31,337 nt of DNA, from the NCBI GenBank assembly GCA_964504195.1, contig CAZDDI010000054.1, positions 1 to 31,337 on the forward strand, read 5' to 3'. Both the position numbers and the translations under genes were made by a program. Below the pieces are notes generated by a model, which was not told where the DNA came from, made no database searches, and worked only from the letters and a program-made list of their open reading frames with translations. The stretch comes from CAZDDI01 sp964504195 (GTDB taxonomy: Bacteria; Chloroflexota; Anaerolineae; B4-G1; SLSP01). Positions 6,793-15,706 of this stretch are shown here, piece after piece (the first letter of the stretch is position 1; each line of letters starts with the position of its first letter).

Positions 6793-8179
6793 TTTTTTCC
6801 GGCGCTGGACACGGCAGCTCACCAGGCTGAGTTTGCTGTTGGGATTGTTGTGCGCGTGCGGGGGTATCTCGGTCTCCACGCCGGTCTCTGTGCCTTCCCC
6901 GACAGTTACGCCCATCCCTCTTACAGCCACAGCCTGGCTCACAATGATGCCATCCCCTAGCGCTACGGCAACGCCTTTGCCCATCACAGCTACCGCATAC
7001 CCTATGACTACGCCTATGTTCACACCCACGCCGGTTATGCTTGTGGCGACTTCGACTCCGGTGCCACTTCTTACATCCACCCCTGCGCCAACTGCCGTCC
7101 CGCTGGTGCGTCTCGAAACTCCTGGCACGCACGGACATCCTACGTTGGTGGATTTTTGGGAGGGCCGCGCACTGTTCGTAGTTGATGTCCCCGTCACCGG
7201 TTTGCCGCTGGGCGAATCAGAGACACTGCTGATGCGTAACGGCGAACTGTGGTCTTACGTTCACGCCAGCGCGCAATCGGCGGGCATCGTGGATCAGTGC
7301 GGCGATCCTGTTCCATTTCCTGGCTGCGTGGTGCGCTATCGCAGTACCGATGGGGGGTACACGTTCCAGCTGGCCGACCCGGTCTGTCTGTTTGGCTGCG
7401 CGCAGTGTCCGTGCGATTCGGAGGGCGATCATGTGGATCAACAGCAATATCCCCGGTTGGCTTATGATGGGGAAACGCTCTTCCTGGTGTACGAATACCG
7501 GGGGCGCGTGCGGCTACGTCGCTCTACCGACGGGGTGACTTGGGGGCCAATTGAGGTGTTCCCCAATTCCACTATCTGGAAGCGCTGGTTGCGTCCCTGT
7601 CATCCAGAGGAGAACATCGGCCCGCATCCCTTCGTGCCTTATGATTATGAATGCCTGGCCGGCGGCCCGCCGGGCATCTATATTGAAGACAAGTGGGTCT
7701 ACATCTTCATGGCGCTGGGGCAAAATCCTGGCTCGATGGGGTGCTATTATGGGACGACACGTATGCCCACGCACCTGTTTGCGCGTTGCCGGAATGCCCC
7801 GCTCTTTGTGGGTGCGGAGGAGTACGGCCCATTGGAGGAGCGTGGCCCGGCGACTAATCCTTACTTTGATTTTCGCACGATCAGCTCCGCCAAAGTGCAG
7901 CGTATTGGGGAGCGTTACTACATGCTCTACGAAGGCGTGCGCGGGCCAGGGCCAGGGGATTATGGCGATAGCCAGTTTGCGCTAGGGCTGGCGCGCAGCC
8001 TTACGGATCAAATTGATGGGCCGTGGGAGAAGTATCCCGGCAACCCGCTGCTGGTGGATTTGCCCGGCAATGTGGGTCTGGGCCATGCTGATTTGATCGT
8101 CATTGAGGGGCAAACGGTGTTGTATACTTCGCTTGATGGGGCGACGCGCAGCCGTTTGTTGCTGGTGTGGGCAGATTAA
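6785..8179 (+). CDS. Putative lipoprotein with a glycosidase-like beta-propeller domain
   Basis: This 464-residue protein probably starts at GTG 6785, with GAGG just upstream, inside the end of the LysM gene. The N-terminus has Arg residues, then LLLGLLCAC. Leu-Cys-Ala-Cys (residues 22-25) could be a lipobox, giving a lipoprotein at Cys25. A Thr/Pro/Ser-rich linker runs to about residue 110. The rest looks like a beta-propeller of the kind shared by sialidases and GH43/GH130-type proteins. It has Asp-box-like repeats (RSTDGGYTF, RSTDGVTWG), ALGLARSLTD followed by GPWEKYPGNPLL, and GHADLI near the end. Catalytic residues cannot be assigned with confidence, so it may be a glycan-binding or hydrolytic surface protein. 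Many Cys residues (for example CLFGCAQCPC) suggest disulfides outside the cell. The overlap with the LysM gene suggests a joint cell-wall role. Confidence 0.75.
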   Translation: MADFFRRWTRQLTRLSLLLGLLCACGGISVSTPVSVPSPTVTPIPLTATAWLTMMPSPSATATPLPITATAYPMTTPMFTPTPVMLVATSTPVPLLTSTPAPTAVPLVRLETPGTHGHPTLVDFWEGRALFVVDVPVTGLPLGESETLLMRNGELWSYVHASAQSAGIVDQCGDPVPFPGCVVRYRSTDGGYTFQLADPVCLFGCAQCPCDSEGDHVDQQQYPRLAYDGETLFLVYEYRGRVRLRRSTDGVTWGPIEVFPNSTIWKRWLRPCHPEENIGPHPFVPYDYECLAGGPPGIYIEDKWVYIFMALGQNPGSMGCYYGTTRMPTHLFARCRNAPLFVGAEEYGPLEERGPATNPYFDFRTISSAKVQRIGERYYMLYEGVRGPGPGDYGDSQFALGLARSLTDQIDGPWEKYPGNPLLVDLPGNVGLGHADLIVIEGQTVLYTSLDGATRSRLLLVWAD

Positions 8180-8702
8180 CGCAACGCGACTTTGGCGCGA
8201 TTGCCGTCAAAGGTAATGCCGTAGGGCCACCGGGCTTCGGCAGGCTCAGCCACCGGGCTTCTCCGATGCCTGAGCCTGTCGAAGGCCTCTGCGCGTGTCA
8301 AAGGCAGTCCCGCAACACTAACCCTGTAGGGTGCTCAAAACACGCCTATTGACGGCTTTGACAGGGCGACTTTGGCGCGATTGCCGTCAAAGGTAATGCC
8401 GTAGGGCTACCGGGAGAGGCTTCGGCAGGCTCAGCCACCGGGCTTCTCCGATGCCTGAGCCTGTCGAAGGCCTCTGTGTGTGTCAAAGGCAGTCCCGCAA
8501 CACTAACCCTGTAGGATGCTCAAAACACGCCTATTGACGGCTTTGACAGGGCGACTTTGGCGCGATTGCAAAACTTATCCCCTCACTCTACCGGTTGCGC
8601 CGCGAAAGTGACATTTTTATTCCTGGTCTTGAGGCCGCATTTCTGCAACAAGTGATCAAATGCGATAGCCCTATTATTGTTCAGGCTCCGAAATCGAAAA
8701 TG
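8180..8702. other. Non-coding gap between convergent genes, filled by a tandem repeat
   Basis: This 523-bp gap lies between the ends of the lipoprotein gene (plus) and the C25/DUF11 gene (minus). Positions 8186-8569 are a tandem repeat array. From 8570 to 8702 I see no gene and no clear structure. Confidence 0.75.
8186..8569. repeat. Tandem repeat: two full units of 180 and 185 bp plus a partial third
   Basis: The unit begins GCGACTTTGGCGCGATTG at 8186, 8366 and 8551. Unit 2 differs from unit 1 mainly by a 5-bp insertion (AGAGG) and a few substitutions; unit 3 stops after 19 bases. Each full unit contains a hairpin made of CTTCGGCAGGCTCAG and CTGAGCCTGTCGAAG around a loop of about 20 bases. 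That is a REP-like palindrome known from many bacterial genomes. Being between convergent genes, these hairpins could act as bidirectional terminators or simply as repeat fodder. Confidence 0.85.
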
Positions 8703-11700
8703 TCATGGGTCTGTGGTCTGTTGCACCAGCGGCAGGTGGATGCGATAGGGGACAATGCGTGTCGTAACCAGGGCGCTGTTGTTGGCGAGCGTGAGCTCGC
8801 GGGTCTCCGTGGTCATGGTGACGCGATTGGTGATGATACCCTCCAGCTGGTCAGGGTATGTGAGCACGATGGTGATGTTCCCTGTCGCATCGGGCGCGAG
8901 CGTGCCTAGCGCCCATATCCAATGCCCGCCGCTGGTTAAGGTGGCACGGTGGCTCATTTGCAGCCCCGGCGCTGTTTGCCCCCATGATGTGCTGAGCGTA
9001 TCCACAAGCACAACGTCGTGGGCGGGTATGTTCCCGCGATTGCGGTAGGTGATGACATAGGTTATCGTTTCGCCGGGGCGAATTTCGGGCGGCCCGGACT
9101 TGGTCACCATCAGGTCGGCCACCAGCACGCCCGTTTGGATGTTGTCTGCATTGTTGGTTAGATTCACTTCCAGGTCTGTGGTGGAAAGCCGCGCGTGGTT
9201 CGAGAGCGTTCCGATAAAGGTGGACGCTACCCAGCCGGTGATAGTGATAATCCCCCCAGCGCCAGGAGCAAGGTCGGCGATCTCCCACACATAGGCGGTA
9301 TCCGCGCGCAACGTCACCTCCGTTCCAGTAAAACTATAACCGGGTTCGAGCAGCATCACCGGGAGTGTGTCGGTGAGCAGCACGCCGGACGCCCAGGCGT
9401 CCCCTACGTTGGTATAGACCAGCGTGTAGGTGATCATCTCCCCCGGCCACGCCGTGAGCGGCCCGGTTTTGCTGAGCGCCAGGTCGGGCGCGATAACGCG
9501 CGTCACCACTGGCGGCGGAGTATTGTTGCTCAGTTCTATGTCGGCAGTGCTGGTGGCGATGAAGGCTGTGTGCGTGAGTAGGCCAACGAAATGCGGTGCG
9601 AGGTGGGCTGTGAGTGTGACCCTGCCGCTTGCTCCCGACGCGAGATCGCCCACTTCCCACACGAAGGCTGTCCCAGGGTGGGGGGTGAGCGGTGTGCCCG
9701 TAAATGTCACCGTGGGTGTAAGCAGCGCTGCCGGGATGAGGTTGGTAATCGCCACGTCACTAGCCAGCCCGTTCCCGGTGTTGCTAAAGGCCAGTGTGTA
9801 GGTCACTTGTGTGCCCGCGCGCGCTTCTGCCGTCCCGGTATGGGTGAGGCGCACATCGCTGACCAGTACCGTGGTCGTTATCGGCCCGGTGTGGTTGTTC
9901 GTGACAGCGTGTTCTGGCGTCGTAGTGCTGATGACCGCGGTGTTGGTGAGCACGCCCCAGAAGCCGGGGGCCGCTTGCGCCGTCACCGTGATAATGCCGC
10001 CCGTCCCGGGAGCAAGATTGGCGATATCCCATAGCAGCGCCGAGCCGGGCCGCAGGACAACCTCCGCGCCGCTATAACTGTAGGTGGGGTTGACCAAGTC
10101 AGGCGGCAGCGCGTCGTGCAACGTCACCTGATGGGCTGTAGCCGTCCCCAGGTTCGTATAGGCCAGCGTGTAGGTCACGCGCTCTCCAACCCATACCGTG
10201 GTCGGGCCGATCTTTTGCACGGCCAGATCAGCGCTATGGACGAGGGTGGTCACGGTGGCTGTGGTATTTTCCGGGTGGGCCTCTCCGGTGGCATTGGTAA
10301 TCGTGGCTGTGTTGACCAGTGCCCCGTAAAAATCAGGGGCCAGCGTTCCAACGATAGTTATACTGCCACTTGCCCCCGGAGCCAGGTCGGGAACATCCCA
10401 TACCAGGTGCGTCCCCTCGCGCCACACAATGCTCGGATCGGAAACTTGCACCGTTGGCGTGAGGAGCGCTGCGGGCAGCAAATCTGTGAGCACCACCCCT
10501 TCTGCTGCCATATTGCCAGTGTTGACGAAAGCCAGCGTATAAGTGATGCGCGCTCCCGGTTCGACTGCTTCCGGGCCATGCTTGGTCAGCACCAGATGCG
10601 GGATTTGCACACTGGTCACGACCTGTTGCGATTGGTTGTTGGTGTATACGGCTTCAGGAGCGTCACTGGCAATTCGGGCGCGATTTAGCAGGCCGCCTCG
10701 GTATTCCGGCTCGATGATTGCGGTGATGGTGATAACGCCGCCTGCGCCCGGCGGGAGCGCCCCCACATCCCATACAAACGGCTGCCCCGCGCGTGGCGTG
10801 GGCGGCGCGCCGCTATAGGCGAAGGTGGGCGTGAGCAGTCGCGTGGATAGCAAATCCGTGATGACTACTCCCGTGGCTGGCGCGCGCCCGATATTGGCGT
10901 AGGTCAATGTGTAGGTAATCAGTTCACCCGGCCATGCGGTGTGCGGGCCAGTTTTGCTGATGGCAAGGTCTGCAATCAGAATATCCGTGACTACTGGCCC
11001 GGCGCTGTTATTAGCCGGGTTGCGATCGCCGGTTGCGGTGGTTATGGCTGCGGTATTGTATATCAAGGGGTTTGCCGGTGTACCTGCCGTGCCAGCAACG
11101 ATAATCGTCCCTTGCGCGCCGGGGGGCAAATCGGCTACATCCCATACCAAAGTTGTGCCGGGCCGGGCCGTGGCGGCAATGCCGGAGACGGTAAAGGTCG
11201 GGTTGCGCAGGGCGGGGGGCAGCGGATCGCTAAGCACTATCTGGCGCGCGGTAGCATCCCCAGTATTCGAGAACGTCAGTGTATAGGTGATGCGCTCCCC
11301 CGCTGTGACTGTTGCCGGGCCGCTCTTACTTAGCCCCACATCGCTGATCCGCACCAGGGTGGAGCGTGGCCCGGCGGTGTTATCCGCCAGCGTGGTTTCT
11401 GTCGAGGCGGTGGCGATTGTGGCCGTATTCTCTAGCAGGCCCCAGAAACTGGGCGCGACTGTGCCGGTCAGAGTGATGACGCCGCTGGTGCCGGCGGGCA
11501 ATGTCCCCAAGTCCCACACATAGCGCGTCCCGGAGCGCACTACCGGTGTCCCCGCGCCCGCGTGTGTCACCACCACCTGCTGCAACGCTGCGGGCAGGGT
11601 ATCCGTCAGCACAACCTGCAAGGCCGGCCCATTCTCGATATTGGTATAGGTTAACACATAACGCAGGAGCTCCCCGGCCACGGCCTCCGCTGGCGCGTGC

Positions 11701-14700
11701 TTGTTCAGTACCAGATTGGCAATCTCCACGCGGGTGGTGGTCTGCGACGTGTTATTCGCGGGGTTATAATCCACGGTGGTTGTGCTGATCGTTGCCAGGT
11801 TGCCCAGATTGCCCCGGTAGGCGGGGTCAATCGTTGCTGTGATTGTCAGCGCGCCGCTCGCGCCCGGCGGCAGCGTGCCCGCATCCCATACAAAGGGGGC
11901 GCCGGGACGGAGTACCAGCGGGGTGCCGCTCCACGTCACAGTGGGTGTGAGCAGCGCTCCAGGCAGCAGGTTTGTGATGACAACCTGCTCGGCGGGGGCC
12001 GTGCCGGCGTTGTGATAGGTCAGCCGATAGGTGACGACCGCGCCGGGCAAGGCCCCCGCTGGCCCGGTTTGGTGGATGCTTAGGTCGGGCGCAACGACCG
12101 TTGTGACGACTGGCGGTGTGCTGTTGTTGGTCGTATCCGTCTCGATGGCGGTGGTAGCAATCGAAGCGGTGTTGATCAGTGTGCCGATAAATGTCGGTGC
12201 GACCTGCGCGTGGATCGTAATCACCCCGCCCGCGCCCGGCGCTAAATCATTCACATCCCAAACGAAAGGCGCGCCCGGGCGCGGTGTGAGCGTCACCCCG
12301 GTAGCGGCTACGGTTGGGTTGATCAGGCCTGCGGGCAGTAAATCGGTGAGCACGACCCGGTGCGCCATCGCCGGGCCAGCGTTGGTGATGGTGAGCGTAT
12401 AGATGAGCGGGTCGCCAGCATACACCGGGCTATTTGGCGTCACCGTTTTGCTGATCGAGACATCGGTAGGCAAGACCTTGAGCGCGAGCGCCGGATCGCC
12501 GAAGAGCAGATATGTATCGAGTAGCTCCCGGTGCGCGGCGGTGCTGGCGTATAGATAGTATTTGGCGTAAGTGGTGGCTGGCCCAAACTGGGCGATGCCT
12601 TCATAGAAAAACGCTTCATAGATGGCGCGATGGAGGTAGTCGTGGCCCGCTGCTACGCCCAGGCCCGTGGGCGACCAGCTGGCAATCGCGCCGCCGTTGG
12701 CCCGGCGCACCACGGCCTCCCCGAGCGCCGGGTAGTTCGGCGTGATGTAATGCCCCTCGTAGCAGGTCATGGGCAGGAAGAACGCCAACTTATCCACATT
12801 ATTAAGCGTGCTGAGTAGGTTAAAATCCATCAAGCGCTCATTGGCCCATATCTGTGGCCCTCCGTGGCCTACATAGTTGACAATGAGTTGCCCTTCATTG
12901 ATAGCCGTGCGAATAGCTGTGCGAGATTCTGCCACGGTAGGGTGTGTGTCGTACAGGTAGACTTTGTCCGGTATATAAGGTGCGGGCAGATGGTTGTTGA
13001 CAATAATATCTGAAAACGCGGGGAAATTTCCGGCGTTATCGGCGTTGTCAGCGATGAACAGGTGACGACTTTGCCATTCGGCCAGGGGCGCATCCTCATA
13101 GGCCAGGATTTTGTTTACCAGCACTTGTGCTTCGGAGAGATTGCGCGCGGGTAGGCGTCCCAGGTGCAGGTCGGGTAGCATATCATCACCGCTGACCGCT
13201 ACATAGCGATTGTCGGCAGCCGTTTCTCCCATCCAGGGGTCCACATAATCCAAATAGGGGGGGATGTGATTGGGCTGCCCGCGATTCATGTAATTGTGAA
13301 AGTCGTAATGGCCGTTGCCGACCAGGAGCAGGTAGGTTGGGGCCGGCGCTACCCAGTGGTGGTAAGCGTAGGTCACAAAATCGCGGATCGCTTCAGGGGT
13401 GAAGAGACCGTGGCTGAATTCGTCATACACATCCTGCACATCTACCAGGGCTATGCGTAACCCTTGCGCGGCGCGGCGCGCGATTAACGGCTGCAATGCC
13501 GGGTGAAATGCAGCGGGACTGATGATGATGTAATCTGCGCCGTGGGTGGGACTGCGCCAACCCACGGGTTGCGTGTGTATGATAGCGGCGGGGGAGCGTT
13601 GTTGCGCTTCCGTCAATGCGAGGTAGCGCCGGGGTGTAGCGTTCTCTTGCTGGAACGTGAGCGTGTAGCCCGTCCCCGCGCTCACGTTTGCGCCGGTGAT
13701 ACGCGCGGGCGTGTGCGGCTGGGTAACATCCAACAGGGTCATCGTGTTGGTTGTGAAGCCGTTCACGACATACTCCCATAGCCCTGCGGCGGCGTTGCCG
13801 AAGGTCAGGCTATCGTTCACGGCTCGGTAGGGGGCATGATAATCCAATCTAAACCAGTTGATAACCGGGATGTCGGTGGTGACATCTTCTCCAACCCCGG
13901 CACGGACAGTGATAGTGTTGGCTCCTTGTAATAACAGCGTCGGTGAAAAATCTACGGTGAAAGCATACTCGGTGCTGGGGAGCCAGGTTTCATCATGGAG
14001 TAAGTGTCCGTTGAGAAGGATTTGTGTGTGGTGGGTGGGGAAGGCCCCGTAGCTCCGCATGGTTCCCTGTAAAGTAGCCACCGGGGTTGTTGGCATCAGC
14101 GCTGGTAACACGAACGGGTAATCATAAGCAAGCGGTTCGCCACCGGTGTAGTAGATGTAATTCCAGTACCAGTAATCATCATCGCCGCTGCGCATTCGGG
14201 AGTTGTACATGCGATTTTGCTCCAGATGCAGCGATGTGGCGTAGTAAACCGGGCGGCTGCCGGTTCCATCCGGCGTTCCGTCGCGTGTGCCCATGCGTAA
14301 CCCGTTTGGCCCGCCCCAGGTGAGCCAGTAGACGTTGGTGTTGGTGTATTTAGTGTCCAGGGCTTCCCCATAGAATAGGATGACATCCTCAGCATCGAAG
14401 CTGCCGTCCGCTTCACCCGTGACGTGGATGGCTACGGGTTGCCCGCCCTGAGTCATGCGGAAGGTGCGCGGATGTACGCCGGCGAGATTAGCCCCGGCCG
14501 CTTCCAGATCGGCACGGGTGACGCGATACAAGCCATCGCTGTTGACATGTAGCTGGTAGGCCGGGCCGATGGCGGTGGGCGTCTCGTCGAGCAAGGTGCT
14601 GGGGGGAGCCGCAGGTCGCGCTCGCCACCCGCGCGCCTGCTCGTAGTTGGGCAGCAGCTCGCGCAGGGTCTGCTCGAAGATGCCTTCATCCACAAAGCCT

Positions 14701-15371
14701 GTATCCTGGCGCTGCGTGAGGTCGCTGTCCAGCTTGCTGAAATCTACCCGCACCACGATGCGTGTATGCTGGCGCAGCTCGCCCGTGACCGGGTTGTACT
14801 GGAAAGGCTGGAAGCGTAGTTGCGCGAAGCGTTGGCTGCGGATGAAGCCTGTTTCTACTAGCGCGGCAGCGACTGCGGGCGCGAAGGCGTTGCGCGCGTA
14901 AGCTTCCGCGTCACGGATGACCGCATAGCCCTGATAATCGGGGGAGCCGTCGAGGGTGAAATCTACAATCGGGGTGGGGGTAGGGCAGAGCGTGTAGCGT
15001 CCCGGCAGTAGCGTACTTTCCACATCCACGATAGCGAAGCTCGCATCGCTCTGCGCGGGGATGCCGAGCATCACACCGCGCGTGGGCAATGCTGGCGCGC
15101 CCGGTGTGGCGCTGCTGATTGTGTCGGGTGCGCTGAGCTGCTGGCAGTCGCCAGTAGTGGTCAACGCGAACTCCGGCGTGAGCAGCTCCACGGTAATCCC
15201 GTTTTTATCGGCGGCGAGCAGTTGCACGCCAGGCGGGAGAACTGCCTCGGATATGGGGGCGGCGGCGGCTTGCCCGGTCTGGGGTGCTCCCCATAACGGC
15301 GTCAATGCTCCAGCGATGACTGTCGCCAGCAGCAGGCCGGCATTGATTTGTTTTAAGATTGATTTGTACAT
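8703..15371 (-). CDS. Giant secreted gingipain-like (C25) cysteine peptidase with ten DUF11 repeats
   Basis: This 2222-residue exported protein starts at ATG 15371, five bases after AAAGGTG. A signal peptide (KSILKQINAGLLLATVIAGA) is followed by a C25 propeptide-like region. The peptidase domain (about residues 600-960) has the clan CD pair His836 in NYVGHGG and Cys870 in PMTCYEGHY, 34 residues apart, much as in gingipains. From about residue 970 to 2205 come ten DUF11 repeats of about 123 residues. Each opens like DLAISKTGP, followed by a stretch such as GELITYTL, and contains a stretch like LPPGAGGVITI. Repeats 5 and 9 are especially alike, suggesting internal duplication. DUF11 repeats form extended Ig-like stalks. 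The protein ends YRIHLPLVQQTTDP, resembling the Leu-Pro-Leu-Val ends of many Chloroflexota surface proteins. No Por-type C-terminal domain is visible. It likely acts outside the cell, but substrate and attachment are unknown. Confidence 0.93.
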   Translation of the reverse strand: MYKSILKQINAGLLLATVIAGALTPLWGAPQTGQAAAAPISEAVLPPGVQLLAADKNGITVELLTPEFALTTTGDCQQLSAPDTISSATPGAPALPTRGVMLGIPAQSDASFAIVDVESTLLPGRYTLCPTPTPIVDFTLDGSPDYQGYAVIRDAEAYARNAFAPAVAAALVETGFIRSQRFAQLRFQPFQYNPVTGELRQHTRIVVRVDFSKLDSDLTQRQDTGFVDEGIFEQTLRELLPNYEQARGWRARPAAPPSTLLDETPTAIGPAYQLHVNSDGLYRVTRADLEAAGANLAGVHPRTFRMTQGGQPVAIHVTGEADGSFDAEDVILFYGEALDTKYTNTNVYWLTWGGPNGLRMGTRDGTPDGTGSRPVYYATSLHLEQNRMYNSRMRSGDDDYWYWNYIYYTGGEPLAYDYPFVLPALMPTTPVATLQGTMRSYGAFPTHHTQILLNGHLLHDETWLPSTEYAFTVDFSPTLLLQGANTITVRAGVGEDVTTDIPVINWFRLDYHAPYRAVNDSLTFGNAAAGLWEYVVNGFTTNTMTLLDVTQPHTPARITGANVSAGTGYTLTFQQENATPRRYLALTEAQQRSPAAIIHTQPVGWRSPTHGADYIIISPAAFHPALQPLIARRAAQGLRIALVDVQDVYDEFSHGLFTPEAIRDFVTYAYHHWVAPAPTYLLLVGNGHYDFHNYMNRGQPNHIPPYLDYVDPWMGETAADNRYVAVSGDDMLPDLHLGRLPARNLSEAQVLVNKILAYEDAPLAEWQSRHLFIADNADNAGNFPAFSDIIVNNHLPAPYIPDKVYLYDTHPTVAESRTAIRTAINEGQLIVNYVGHGGPQIWANERLMDFNLLSTLNNVDKLAFFLPMTCYEGHYITPNYPALGEAVVRRANGGAIASWSPTGLGVAAGHDYLHRAIYEAFFYEGIAQFGPATTYAKYYLYASTAAHRELLDTYLLFGDPALALKVLPTDVSISKTVTPNSPVYAGDPLIYTLTITNAGPAMAHRVVLTDLLPAGLINPTVAATGVTLTPRPGAPFVWDVNDLAPGAGGVITIHAQVAPTFIGTLINTASIATTAIETDTTNNSTPPVVTTVVAPDLSIHQTGPAGALPGAVVTYRLTYHNAGTAPAEQVVITNLLPGALLTPTVTWSGTPLVLRPGAPFVWDAGTLPPGASGALTITATIDPAYRGNLGNLATISTTTVDYNPANNTSQTTTRVEIANLVLNKHAPAEAVAGELLRYVLTYTNIENGPALQVVLTDTLPAALQQVVVTHAGAGTPVVRSGTRYVWDLGTLPAGTSGVITLTGTVAPSFWGLLENTATIATASTETTLADNTAGPRSTLVRISDVGLSKSGPATVTAGERITYTLTFSNTGDATARQIVLSDPLPPALRNPTFTVSGIAATARPGTTLVWDVADLPPGAQGTIIVAGTAGTPANPLIYNTAAITTATGDRNPANNSAGPVVTDILIADLAISKTGPHTAWPGELITYTLTYANIGRAPATGVVITDLLSTRLLTPTFAYSGAPPTPRAGQPFVWDVGALPPGAGGVITITAIIEPEYRGGLLNRARIASDAPEAVYTNNQSQQVVTSVQIPHLVLTKHGPEAVEPGARITYTLAFVNTGNMAAEGVVLTDLLPAALLTPTVQVSDPSIVWREGTHLVWDVPDLAPGASGSITIVGTLAPDFYGALVNTATITNATGEAHPENTTATVTTLVHSADLAVQKIGPTTVWVGERVTYTLAYTNLGTATAHQVTLHDALPPDLVNPTYSYSGAEVVLRPGSALLWDIANLAPGTGGIITVTAQAAPGFWGVLTNTAVISTTTPEHAVTNNHTGPITTTVLVSDVRLTHTGTAEARAGTQVTYTLAFSNTGNGLASDVAITNLIPAALLTPTVTFTGTPLTPHPGTAFVWEVGDLASGASGRVTLTAHLAPHFVGLLTHTAFIATSTADIELSNNTPPPVVTRVIAPDLALSKTGPLTAWPGEMITYTLVYTNVGDAWASGVLLTDTLPVMLLEPGYSFTGTEVTLRADTAYVWEIADLAPGAGGIITITGWVASTFIGTLSNHARLSTTDLEVNLTNNADNIQTGVLVADLMVTKSGPPEIRPGETITYVITYRNRGNIPAHDVVLVDTLSTSWGQTAPGLQMSHRATLTSGGHWIWALGTLAPDATGNITIVLTYPDQLEGIITNRVTMTTETRELTLANNSALVTTRIVPYRIHLPLVQQTTDP

Positions 15372-15376
15372 GGGAA

Positions 15377-15383
15377 CACCTTT
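15377..15383 (-). promoter_or_regulatory. Ribosome binding site that sets the start at 15371
   Basis: Read on the minus strand, AAAGGTG is followed by five bases and ATG 15371. The upstream in-frame ATG at 15416 would put 15 polar residues before the signal peptide and lacks such a site. Confidence 0.6.
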
Positions 15384-15432
15384 ATTGTGTAAACGACAGA
15401 CGCTCACAAATTCCAAGTTATTTTATATGACA

Positions 15433-15441
15433 ATTATAGCA
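15433..15441 (-). promoter_or_regulatory. Extended -10 promoter of the C25/DUF11 gene
   Basis: On the minus strand the sequence reads TGCTATAAT, a perfect extended -10 (TGnTATAAT). Transcription would begin near 15426, giving a leader of about 55 nt before ATG 15371. No good -35 is seen 17 bases upstream, which is normal for extended -10 promoters. Confidence 0.6.
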
Positions 15442-15505
15442 CAAAATAACGTCTCTGGGTAGATACTAACGGTTTTCTTACCGAGAACATTTCTGGTGGG
15501 TATAG

Positions 15506-15660
15506 TATAATAACCCAAGTTGCTACCTGTTCGCCAGAATATTTACAGGACACGAATTTGCACAGATTTTACGGATAAGAACCAGAAAAAATCCGTGTGA
15601 TCCATAAAATCCGTGTCCTAAATCTCCAAATCAGCCCAGGTGACAACTTGGGTTATAATA
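15506..15660. repeat. 155-bp inverted-repeat (MITE-like) element
   Basis: The left arm (15506-15529) and the right arm (15637-15660) pair at 21 of 24 positions around the shared core AACCCAAGTTG. Inside is a second imperfect palindrome of the type GGACACGAATTTGCACAG ... ATCCGTGTCC, related to the CACGAATT repeats elsewhere in the window. I see no clear target duplication; the tips are TATAATA-like. The right tip also offers TATAAT at 15654-15659, which could serve as a -10 for the CPBP gene, though no -35 accompanies it. Confidence 0.6.
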
Positions 15661-15706
15661 GCAGTACCTCACGTTTCTCAGGCTTGTAAATGGAAATCAA
15701 ATATCT

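Larger units (their letters stand above)
15372..15706. other. Divergent intergenic region with promoter and inverted-repeat element
   Basis: This gap separates the C25/DUF11 gene (minus) from the CPBP gene (plus). It holds the minus-strand extended -10 promoter (15433-15441) and a 155-bp inverted-repeat element (15506-15660). No gene was found, except a possible 6-codon leader frame at 15690-15710 that overlaps the CPBP start. Confidence 0.7.

Noticed and set aside
6463..7197. Minus-strand Gly/Val- and Arg-rich frames
   Set aside because: They are the reverse translation of the Thr/Pro-coding repeat of the LysM and lipoprotein genes.
8186..8569. Possible CRISPR array
   Set aside because: Only two long units exist, units are near identical throughout with no unique spacers, and no cas gene is near.
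8595..8909. Plus-strand frame of 104 codons
   Set aside because: It overlaps the end of the C25/DUF11 gene on the other strand, has no ribosome site and no known motif.
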